64,000 nt of DNA from Bacillus safensis. GTDB lineage: Bacteria; Bacillota; Bacilli; Bacillales; Bacillaceae. Numbering within the stretch: the stretch's first letter is position 1; every line of letters begins with the position of its first letter. The position numbers and the translations under genes were made by a program. The stretch is taken from contig BSBG01000002.1 of the NCBI GenBank assembly GCA_030159235.1, positions 434,001 through 498,000 of the forward strand. Reading direction: 5' to 3'. Below, piece by piece: positions 57,846 to 64,000 of this stretch. The notes beneath the pieces are model-generated. The model was not told the DNA's origin. It did no database searches and was given only the letters and a program-made list of their open reading frames with translations.

Positions 57846-59219
57846 TTATGCTAGGCAGGCTTTTGCTTTTTCTAAAGCGAGCTGGATTTGTTTGAATCCA
57901 GTTCCGCCTGCACTTGTTCTTTTTTCAACAGCAACATACGGATCAAGAACGGTGTAAATGTCTTGTTCAAAAAGATCACTTGATTCTGTGAATGTTTCAA
58001 AAGGAAGATCAGTTAAGTAGACCCCTTTTTGAATGCACGTATACACAAGTTTCCCAACGATTTCGTGTGCTTCACGGAATGGCATGCCTTTTTTCGCAAG
58101 GTAGTCTGCCACTTCTGTCGCATTTGAGAAATCTTCTTTTGTTGCCTTTTTCATGACATCTTCGTTCACTGTCATCGTTTGAATCATACCTGTGAAGATT
58201 TGCAGGCTACCAGCGATGGTTTTGACTGTATCAAACATGCCTTCCTTATCTTCTTGCAGGTCTTTGTTATACGTAAGCGGCAAGCCTTTCATAATCGTGA
58301 GAAGCCCCATTAGGTTGCCGTACACACGGCCTGTTTTTCCGCGGATTAATTCAGCCATATCCGGGTTTTTCTTTTGCGGCATCATGCTGCTGCCTGTTGC
58401 GTATGTGTCATCAAGCTCAATGAATTTAAATTCTTGAGAGCACCATAAGATGATTTCCTCACAAAGACGTGAGAGATGCATCATCACAAGGCTGCTATTA
58501 GACAAGAACTCTAAAATGAAATCACGATCACTCACACCATCAAGGCTGTTTTCGTAAATATGGTCAAAGCCAAGCAGCTCTGCTGTATATTCACGATCAA
58601 TCGGGAATGTCGTTCCTGCTAACGCCCCGCATCCAAGTGGAGACACGTTAATCCGCTTTAATGAATCTTGGAAACGCGCTTTGTCACGCTCAAGCATCCA
58701 GAAATAGGCCAGCATATGATGGGCAAAGGAAATAGGCTGTGCACGCTGTAAGTGCGTATATCCCGGGAAAATCGTTTCAACGTGCTGTTCTGCCTTTTCT
58801 ACAAGTACTGTTTGAAAGGAAGAGATCAGTTCAATGATATGCTCTACTTGGTTATTCAAATATAAATGCATATCGGTTGCAACCTGATCATTCCGGCTTC
58901 TCGCTGTGTGCAATTTGCCGCCAAGCGGACCAATCTCATCAATGAGCATTTTTTCAAGGTTTAAATGAATATCCTCGTAATCTACTGAGAAATCTAGTTC
59001 ATCCGCCTCTGCCTTTTTCATGAGCGTATTCAGTCCGTCTTTGATGGCAGCGGCCTCCTCATCGCCTAGGATACCGCATTTATTCAGCATACTTGCATGA
59101 GCAAGGGAGCCGGTCAAATCTTCTTTGACTAATTGTTTGTCGAAATGAATGGACGCGCCAAACTCATCGACCCATTTTTCTGGTGTTTTTTGAAATCGGC
59201 CTCCCCAAAGCTTTTTCAT
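57846..59219 (-). CDS. argH: Argininosuccinate lyase
   Basis: 457 residues. Last step of arginine synthesis: argininosuccinate to arginine and fumarate. Fumarase/aspartase-fold signatures: [17 protein letters not shown] (region 1), [17 protein letters not shown] [15 protein letters not shown] (region 2) and the catalytic Ser loop [17 protein letters not shown] near 275-291 (region 3). Start ATG 59219 overlaps the argG stop by four bases (ATGA), so translation is coupled. A terminator follows. Confidence 0.97.
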   Translation of the reverse strand: MKKLWGGRFQKTPEKWVDEFGASIHFDKQLVKEDLTGSLAHASMLNKCGILGDEEAAAIKDGLNTLMKKAEADELDFSVDYEDIHLNLEKMLIDEIGPLGGKLHTARSRNDQVATDMHLYLNNQVEHIIELISSFQTVLVEKAEQHVETIFPGYTHLQRAQPISFAHHMLAYFWMLERDKARFQDSLKRINVSPLGCGALAGTTFPIDREYTAELLGFDHIYENSLDGVSDRDFILEFLSNSSLVMMHLSRLCEEIILWCSQEFKFIELDDTYATGSSMMPQKKNPDMAELIRGKTGRVYGNLMGLLTIMKGLPLTYNKDLQEDKEGMFDTVKTIAGSLQIFTGMIQTMTVNEDVMKKATKEDFSNATEVADYLAKKGMPFREAHEIVGKLVYTCIQKGVYLTDLPFETFTESSDLFEQDIYTVLDPYVAVEKRTSAGGTGFKQIQLALEKAKACLA

Positions 59220-60427
59220 GCCTTAACCTGCTCCTTTTTGTTCACGATGCTGTTTACTTTTGTTGGTAGGCCCCAAAGGTTAATAAATCCTACAGCTGCA
59301 TCATGATCGAATTCATCTGCTTTTGTGTAAGTTGCTAGATTTTCATCATAAAGTGAATATGGTGATTTACGTCCTTCTACAATCGCATGACCTTTAAATA
59401 GTTTCACACGTACAACACCTGTTACGTTCTGTTGTGTTTCTTGTAAGAATGCATCTAGTGCTTGTTTAAGTGGTGAGAACCATAAACCGTTGTATATTAA
59501 TTCAGCCATTTTTTGTTCAATGATTGGCTTAAAATGCGCGACTTCTTTGACAAGCGTTAAGTCTTCAAGCTCTTTATGCGCATTTAGAAGTGTGACAGCA
59601 CCTGGGCATTCGTACACTTCACGAGATTTGATTCCAACAAGACGGTTTTCAACGTGATCGATTCTGCCCACGCCATGCTGACCAGCAACTTCATTTAAAT
59701 GAAGGATGAGATCAGATAATGAATACTGGATACCGTCAATCGCTGTTGGTTTTCCTTTTTCAAACGTGATTTCAATGATTTCTGGTGTGTCAGGTGTTTT
59801 TTCAAGTGGATTTGTCAGATCATATGCACCTTCTGGTGGCGCTGCCCAAGGATCTTCTAAAATGCCACATTCGTTACTTCTGCCCCAAAGGTTTTGGTCG
59901 ATTGAATATGGGCTGTCTAAGTTAATCGGAATTGGAATACCGTGTTTTTGTGCATAATCGATTTCTTCATCACGAGACCATTTCCATTCACGCACTGGTG
60001 CAAGAACTTCTAAGTCTGGATTCAATGCTTTAATAGATACTTCAAAACGTACTTGGTCGTTCCCTTTTCCAGTACATCCATGAGCTACTGCTACTGCATT
60101 TTCTTTCTCTGCCACTTCCACTAATTTTTTTGCAATAAGCGGGCGAGATAAGGCAGATACTAGTGGATATTTTCCTTCATACATGGTGTGTGCTTGTAAT
60201 GCAGTGAGTGCGAACTCTTCAGCAAATTCTTCTTTTGCATCGATCATGTATGATTGAACTGCTCCAACTTGAAGTGCTTTTTGTTGAACGAATGCTAAAT
60301 CTTTTCCTTCACCTACGTCCAGGCAGCAAGCAACGACTTCGTATCCTTGCTCTTGTAACCATTTAACTGCAACAGAGGTATCAAGACCTCCGGAATATGC
60401 TAATACGACTTTTTTATTTTGTGACAT
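59216..60427 (-). CDS. argG: Argininosuccinate synthase
   Basis: 403 residues. Joins citrulline and aspartate using ATP. The N-type PP-loop [12 protein letters not shown] sits at 10-21; citrulline and aspartate binding segments follow ([29 protein letters not shown]). ATG 60427 lies after GAGAGGAGC. The promoter TTGAAA-17-TACAGT and two ARG-box-like sequences between it and the gene point to arginine repression by AhrC/ArgR. First gene of argGH. Confidence 0.97.
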   Translation of the reverse strand: MSQNKKVVLAYSGGLDTSVAVKWLQEQGYEVVACCLDVGEGKDLAFVQQKALQVGAVQSYMIDAKEEFAEEFALTALQAHTMYEGKYPLVSALSRPLIAKKLVEVAEKENAVAVAHGCTGKGNDQVRFEVSIKALNPDLEVLAPVREWKWSRDEEIDYAQKHGIPIPINLDSPYSIDQNLWGRSNECGILEDPWAAPPEGAYDLTNPLEKTPDTPEIIEITFEKGKPTAIDGIQYSLSDLILHLNEVAGQHGVGRIDHVENRLVGIKSREVYECPGAVTLLNAHKELEDLTLVKEVAHFKPIIEQKMAELIYNGLWFSPLKQALDAFLQETQQNVTGVVRVKLFKGHAIVEGRKSPYSLYDENLATYTKADEFDHDAAVGFINLWGLPTKVNSIVNKKEQVKA

Positions 60428-60470
60428 GATTGAAAAGCTCCTCTCGCTTGTTTTGATTCAGTGAATGTTT

Positions 60471-60509
60471 TTTTGCATAAAAATAAGTTTTAATTTATAA
60501 ACATGCATT
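60471..60509. promoter_or_regulatory. Two ARG-box-like operators of argGH
   Basis: TTTTGCATAAAAATAAGT (60471-60488) and, on the minus strand, AATGCATGTTTATAAATT (60492-60509) each resemble the AhrC/ArgR box TNTGNATWWWWATNCANA imperfectly. They are side by side just past the start of transcription, the usual place for arginine repression. Confidence 0.6.
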
Positions 60510-60521
60510 TAGTATGTATAC

Positions 60522-60550
60522 ACTGTAACAAGGAAAAATTGTTTTTTCAA
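60522..60550 (-). promoter_or_regulatory. Sigma-A promoter of argGH
   Basis: Minus-strand TTGAAA (60545-60550), 17-bp spacer, TACAGT (60522-60527). Confidence 0.65.
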
Positions 60551-60559
60551 CCCCTTTAT

Positions 60560-60593
60560 GAAAAAAACTCTGCCAAATTTTCTTGGCAGAGTC
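60560..60593 (-). terminator. Terminator of moaB
   Basis: Perfect ten-bp stem ACTCTGCCAA / TTGGCAGAGT and seven T on the minus strand; the -35 of argGH lies 10 bp further left. Confidence 0.93.
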
Positions 60594-60601
60594 ATTTCGG
60601 G

Positions 60602-61117
60602 CTATTTTTGATCCTTTTCAAGCTCTCGTAAAACGTGTGGAAGCTCTGGAATGATGAGTTTTGTCATGGCTAAACGAACGGCTCCTGTAGACCCTGGTGT
60701 GACAAAGACCGCTTTTTGATTGATGACCCCAGCCGTTGCCCGAGAGAGAATAGCAGCTGAACCGATGTCTTCTGTATAGCTCAGCATGCGGAAGATTTCG
60801 CCAAAGCCAGGCAATTCCTTGGAGAAAAGAGGGGTGATGGCTTCAATGGTGACATCCCTTGCCGCAATTCCTGTCCCGCCATTTAACAAGACCGCATCTA
60901 TTTTCGCTTCGCTTGTTCCTTCCAGCACAGCGTCTTGAATGGCTCCAATTTGATCTTTTACTATATCGTATGCAAGAACAAGATGTCCCTGTTCTTTGAG
61001 CAAATCAATCATCAGACGGCCGCTTTTGTCTGTTTCTTTCGTTCTTGTATCACTGACCGTAATGACTTTTACATAAAGCCTCTCTTTCGCCTCACGTTTA
61101 TGTTCTGTCACGCTCAT
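60602..61117 (-). CDS. moaB: Molybdenum cofactor biosynthesis protein MoaB
   Basis: 171 residues from ATG 61117 (MSVTEHKRE), the family N-terminus; thirteen open codons upstream are excluded though the ribosome site (GGGAG, 11 bases) is not ideal. MoaB/MogA fold: VITVSDTRTKETDKSGRLM, VLLNGGTGIAARDVTIEAI (molybdopterin binding) and PGFGEIFRMLSYTEDIGSAAILSRATAGV, quoted in parts. The protein adenylylates molybdopterin in the Mo cofactor pathway, or is a paralogue with reduced activity; no other moa genes are near. Single gene after ackA. Confidence 0.9.
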   Translation of the reverse strand: MSVTEHKREAKERLYVKVITVSDTRTKETDKSGRLMIDLLKEQGHLVLAYDIVKDQIGAIQDAVLEGTSEAKIDAVLLNGGTGIAARDVTIEAITPLFSKELPGFGEIFRMLSYTEDIGSAAILSRATAGVINQKAVFVTPGSTGAVRLAMTKLIIPELPHVLRELEKDQK

Positions 61118-61177
61118 CTTTTGCACCACTCCCTTTTGCTTTGTATTGGACAACATTATAGCATGCTGCTTTTAACA

Positions 61178-61212
61178 GAAAAAAGCTCTTTTCCTTATTG
61201 GAAAAGAGCTTC
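61178..61212 (-). terminator. Terminator of ackA
   Basis: Perfect 12-bp stem AAGCTCTTTTCC / GGAAAAGAGCTT and T on the minus strand. Confidence 0.94.
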
Positions 61213-61222
61213 TCAATCTTGA

Positions 61223-62407
61223 TTACGCTAAACGCATAACGTCTCTTGCAATCATTACTTCTTCGTTCGTCGGGATAACGATGACTTTTACAGGAGAGTG
61301 CGGGTAGCTGATGAATGCTTCTTCGCCTCTCATGTTGTTAAGGGAAGGATCCCAGTAAACGCCCATGAATTCTAGACCACGAAGTACACGTGCTCTTACT
61401 TCAGAACTGTTTTCACCAATTCCTGCTGTGAAGATAATCGCATCTACGCCATTCATTCTCGCTGCATAAGAACCGATATATTTATGAATACGGCTCGCAA
61501 AAATATCAAGGGCTACTTCTGCACGGTCGTTTCCTTCTTCTGTTGCTTCTTCAATATCACGAAGGTCACTTGACAGACCTGACACACCTAAAAGACCACT
61601 CTTCTTATTCAAAGTAGAAAGTACTTCTTCAGCAGTATGTCCTGTTTTTTCCATGATAAATGGAATAAGGGCAGGGTCAATGTTACCTGAACGTGTACCC
61701 ATTGCAACACCCGCAAGTGGTGTGAAGCCCATAGATGTATCGATTGATTTTCCGCCTTCAACTGCTGCGATACTCGCACCATTTCCAAGGTGGCAAGAAA
61801 TCAAACGAAGCTCTTCTAGAGGACGACCTAATAGCTCTGAAGCACGCTCTGTAACGAACTTGTGGCTTGTCCCGTGGAATCCGTATTTACGAATACCAAA
61901 GTTTTTATAGTAGTCATATGGAAGGCTGTATAAGTAAGACTGCTCTGGCATTGTTTGGTGGAACGCTGTATCGAACACAGCAATCGCTGGTACGTCAGGC
62001 AGAATTTGTTTGAATGCTTTGATTCCTACAACGTTTGCAGGGTTGTGAAGTGGTGCAAGCTCTGAAAGCTGATCAATGTCATTGATGACTTCATCTGTTA
62101 AAACAACAGAATCGCTGAATTTCTCTCCGCCGTGAACGACGCGGTGTCCTACGCCATCAATTTCATTAAAGTCTTTGATGATGTTAAATTCAGTTAGTTT
62201 TTCAAGCAGCATTTTGACCGCTACTGCGTGATCTGGAATATCTGTGACTTCTGTTTTCTTTTCTCCGTCTACAGAAATCGTGAAGATACTGTTATCCATT
62301 CCAATTCTTTCAACAAGCCCTTTTGTTAAAACAGTTTCTTCTGGCATGTCGAACAATTGGAATTTAAGAGATGAGCTTCCTGCGTTGATTGCAATAATTT
62401 TGGACAT
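61223..62407 (-). CDS. ackA: Acetate kinase
   Basis: 394 residues. Interconverts acetyl phosphate and acetate with ATP gain in overflow metabolism. ASKHA motifs: [10 protein letters not shown] (7-16, Asn and Ser at the phosphate site), the His in [37 protein letters not shown] and [12 protein letters not shown]. The upstream region has TTGAAA-17-TTAAAT and a perfect cre centred about 56 bp before the start of transcription, the arrangement by which CcpA activates ackA in B. subtilis. Leader about 110 nt. Confidence 0.97.
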   Translation of the reverse strand: MSKIIAINAGSSSLKFQLFDMPEETVLTKGLVERIGMDNSIFTISVDGEKKTEVTDIPDHAVAVKMLLEKLTEFNIIKDFNEIDGVGHRVVHGGEKFSDSVVLTDEVINDIDQLSELAPLHNPANVVGIKAFKQILPDVPAIAVFDTAFHQTMPEQSYLYSLPYDYYKNFGIRKYGFHGTSHKFVTERASELLGRPLEELRLISCHLGNGASIAAVEGGKSIDTSMGFTPLAGVAMGTRSGNIDPALIPFIMEKTGHTAEEVLSTLNKKSGLLGVSGLSSDLRDIEEATEEGNDRAEVALDIFASRIHKYIGSYAARMNGVDAIIFTAGIGENSSEVRARVLRGLEFMGVYWDPSLNNMRGEEAFISYPHSPVKVIVIPTNEEVMIARDVMRLA

Positions 62408-62529
62408 TACTGTCGCTCCTTTTACTCAGTTGTTATATAAGGTTTCACGTTTTTTCCGGTGCTATATTCAACCTGTTTGACGGGTCTTTTATAGTTTAAC
62501 GATAAGTCCGAAAAATATCTGACTTTTTC

Positions 62530-62558
62530 ATTTAAACATTGAAAACTTTGCATTTCAA
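62530..62558 (-). promoter_or_regulatory. Sigma-A promoter of ackA
   Basis: Minus-strand TTGAAA (62553-62558), 17-bp spacer, TTAAAT (62530-62535); expected start near 62523. Confidence 0.68.
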
Positions 62559-62572
62559 GTGCACCTTCGAAC

Positions 62573-62586
62573 TGTTATCGCTTACA
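62573..62586. promoter_or_regulatory. Activating cre site of ackA
   Basis: TGTTATCGCTTACA (minus strand TGTAAGCGATAACA) matches the cre consensus TGWNANCGNTNWCA at all 14 positions and is centred near -56. Confidence 0.9.
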
Positions 62587-62612
62587 TCAATAAGTCGTTA
62601 TTTTCTGAATAG

Positions 62613-62642
62613 TAAAATAGCCAGAAATGATTCTGGCTATTC
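62613..62642 (-). terminator. Terminator of ytxK
   Basis: Perfect stem AATAGCCAGAA / TTCTGGCTATT then TTTACTATT on the minus strand. It overlaps the ytxK stop. Confidence 0.85.
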
Positions 62643-63611
62643 TTTCGTTTCTTTTTCTTCTATAAACCACTGGTCTAATTTTCTCATCACACCCACCATT
62701 GCTTCTTTCTGTGAGAAAGACGGTAGATTGGCAAACAGCATCCGTTTTGGTGCTTCCAAACCTTCTTTTTTCTTTTGCATCACAAATAAGCTTTTGGCGT
62801 GTTTTTTGTCCTTAAACATGGAGACCGGGAGCTGAATTAACGCATTCATATACGCATGATCTTTGATGAAATCCTTTAATTGTACGCTCTCTTTTCCTTC
62901 AAACAAGTCGTTTGGAATGATGAAGAATAAGAAGCCGCCTTCTTTTGTGTATCGAAGGCTTTGTTCAATGAATAAATAATGGGCAAAGGCATGTCCTTCT
63001 TTTGCCTTTAAGTCAAAGTCCGCTGCACGCTCATCATTTGGGTAATAGCCGACTGGCAGGCTACATACAGTGACATCTGTCGGTGAGATAAGAAGCGGCT
63101 CAAGGCTGTCCTGATGGAAAAGCTCGACTTCTTTCTTTTCTAAATTCGCCTGAGCCCAAGCAATTTTAATGAGCACATCATCAATTTCAGACGCAAAGCC
63201 GCGCTTTGTTTCTGCCGTGAGGTTATTTAAAACAGCAAGCAGTAAGTTTCCTGTTCCTGCGGCCGGATCAAAGACAACAAGCTCCTTTTGTCCTTCTAAA
63301 AATTTATTGACTAAATAGCTGACAAACAGTCCAATCGTATCTGGCGTCATCTGGCGATTTGGATGGGAAATATCCTTTTGTCCTTTCAATACGGCGAGCT
63401 GAAATGCTTTACGAATCTGCTCATGATCATAAGAAGGGAAATCTGCTTTCTCTATTAAATCCTTTAATAAACCGTTTCGATCATTTACTTGGAAAAAGGC
63501 TTCTCCTGCTTCTGCCAGTGCTTCAATGTAGGAAATGTTCTGTTCCTTTTTCAATCGAATAGAAGCTGTATCGAGCAGTTCAAAAATAGTACTTACTTGA
63601 TCTTTCTGCAA
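62637..63611 (-). CDS. ytxK: Class I SAM-dependent methyltransferase of N6-adenine type, YtxK
   Basis: 324 residues (B. subtilis YtxK 329) from a TTG at 63611 with GAGGAG nine bases ahead. A helical N-terminal region (1-~85) precedes a Rossmann methyltransferase domain: motif I FDPAAGTGNLLLAV near 114-127, acidic FASEIDDVLIKIA after it. At the motif IV position, where N6-adenine enzymes have (N/D)PP(Y/F), the sequence is CSLPVGYYP, so the catalytic motif is degenerate. No restriction gene or specificity subunit is near. Likely a core protein of unknown substrate, linked by place to tpx and ackA. Confidence 0.86.
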   Translation of the reverse strand: MQKDQVSTIFELLDTASIRLKKEQNISYIEALAEAGEAFFQVNDRNGLLKDLIEKADFPSYDHEQIRKAFQLAVLKGQKDISHPNRQMTPDTIGLFVSYLVNKFLEGQKELVVFDPAAGTGNLLLAVLNNLTAETKRGFASEIDDVLIKIAWAQANLEKKEVELFHQDSLEPLLISPTDVTVCSLPVGYYPNDERAADFDLKAKEGHAFAHYLFIEQSLRYTKEGGFLFFIIPNDLFEGKESVQLKDFIKDHAYMNALIQLPVSMFKDKKHAKSLFVMQKKKEGLEAPKRMLFANLPSFSQKEAMVGVMRKLDQWFIEEKETKE

Positions 63612-63653
63612 TGCTTTTCTCTCCTCGCTTTGTTAAAAGCTATATGTTTTCAT

Positions 63654-63688
63654 TGAAAAGAGCCCCAGGATGAAGCCGGAGCTCTTGT
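63654..63688 (-). terminator. Terminator of tpx
   Basis: Stem AAGAGCTCC / GGGGCTCTT and TTTC on the minus strand, about 12 bp after the tpx stop. Confidence 0.75.
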
Positions 63689-63699
63689 CGATGCTGCTT

Positions 63700-64000
63700 T
63701 TATAACAGTGATTTTGCAACTTCAATGGCTTTTTCATAATTTGGGTGATTCGTTGCTTCACTTACGTATTCAGTGTAAACCACTTTTCCGTTAGGATCTA
63801 GTACGAAGACTGCGCGCGCCAATAAACGCAATTCTTTCATATATACTCCGAATGCTTCACCAAATGACATATCTCTGTGATCAGATAATGTTTCAACATT
63901 TTCAATTCCGTTTGCTCCACACCAGCGTGCTTGTGCAAATGGAAGGTCTGCACTAATCGTATAAATATTGACCGGACCTAAACCCGCTGCCTCTTCATTG
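63700..64000 (-). CDS. tpx: Thiol peroxidase Tpx, C-terminal part (cut by window edge)
   Basis: The last 99 residues of an open frame that enters from the right edge and ends in TAA at 63700-63702. It reads [45 protein letters not shown] and ends IEVAKSLL, which is the C-terminal half of atypical 2-Cys peroxiredoxin Tpx. The Cys in ARWCG is the resolving Cys; the peroxidatic Cys would be outside. Tpx reduces hydroperoxides using thioredoxin. Same strand as ytxK, with a hairpin in between. Confidence 0.93.
   Translation of the reverse strand, partial: NEEAAGLGPVNIYTISADLPFAQARWCGANGIENVETLSDHRDMSFGEAFGVYMKELRLLARAVFVLDPNGKVVYTEYVSEATNHPNYEKAIEVAKSLL

Overview
This 64 kb window is a stretch of Bacillus core chromosome, from a low-GC, spore-forming member of the B. 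subtilis relatives. I would guess the B. pumilus / safensis / altitudinis group, but sequence reading alone does not settle the species. Evidence for Bacillus: near-perfect collinearity with the polX-to-tpx segment of B. subtilis 168 as I remember it; sporulation genes (sspI, ytxC, ytaF, ytrHI); Bacillus-type AAGGAGG ribosome binding sites with many TTG and GTG starts; and Firmicute regulation (T-boxes, cre, CcpN, PhoP and sigma-W/sigma-E signals). Most genes lie on the minus strand, and both ends cut a gene (polX at the left, tpx at the right). I see no rRNA, tRNA, CRISPR array, prophage or insertion sequence.

Layout. 0-7.4 kb: polX (partial), yshB, zapA, rnhC, the T-box-controlled pheS-pheT operon, the rRNA methyltransferase gene rlmP/ysgA and spore gene sspI. 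7.4-11.5 kb: cstA, ysdC, sigma-W gene ysdB and ysdA; between cstA and ysdC, where B. subtilis 168 carries its arabinose cluster, only 352 bp remain. 11.5-16.8 kb: infC-rpmI-rplT with its L20 leader, then lrgAB (pyruvate transport) and its LytST two-component system. 16.9-22.8 kb: ysaA, a soluble PAS-MCP chemoreceptor that looks accessory, T-box-controlled thrS, ytxC and ytxB. 22.8-28.7 kb: primosome genes dnaB-dnaI, nrdR, an uncharacterised gene, speD with a long structured leader, CcpN-type gapB, and coaE. 28.7-35.7 kb: ytaF, mutM, polA and phoPR. 35.9-39.5 kb: the TCA block citZ-icd-mdh. 39.8-48.5 kb: ytwI, ytvI, fxsA, pfkA-pyk, accDA and malic enzyme ytsJ. 48.6-57.7 kb: dnaE, ytrHI, a small ORF, nrnA, ytpI, ytoI, ytkL and a short-chain reductase. 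57.8-64 kb: argGH, moaB, ackA, ytxK and tpx (partial).

Functionally the window joins central carbon metabolism (glycolysis, gluconeogenesis, TCA, acetate overflow, pyruvate transport, malic enzyme, fatty-acid initiation) with replication and repair (PolX, PolI, DnaE, DnaB/DnaI, MutM, RNase HIII) and translation (Phe and Thr tRNA synthetases, IF3, L20, L35). Carbon control is visible in the DNA: cre-like sites at lrgA, citZ, ackA and pfkA, and two exact CcpN consensus sites at gapB.

I did not find a convincing new multi-gene system. The best leads are small and non-coding: a promoter-palindrome-terminator cassette with no gene between cstA and ysdC; four 11-bp-phased PhoP-box-like repeats between phoR and polA; the structured speD leader with a C-run that could mask its ribosome binding site; a perfect T-tract-less hairpin behind ytsJ; and the inserted PAS-MCP gene. 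Many starts were moved inward from the longest reading frame because a ribosome binding site and family similarity agreed; the reasons are given entry by entry.
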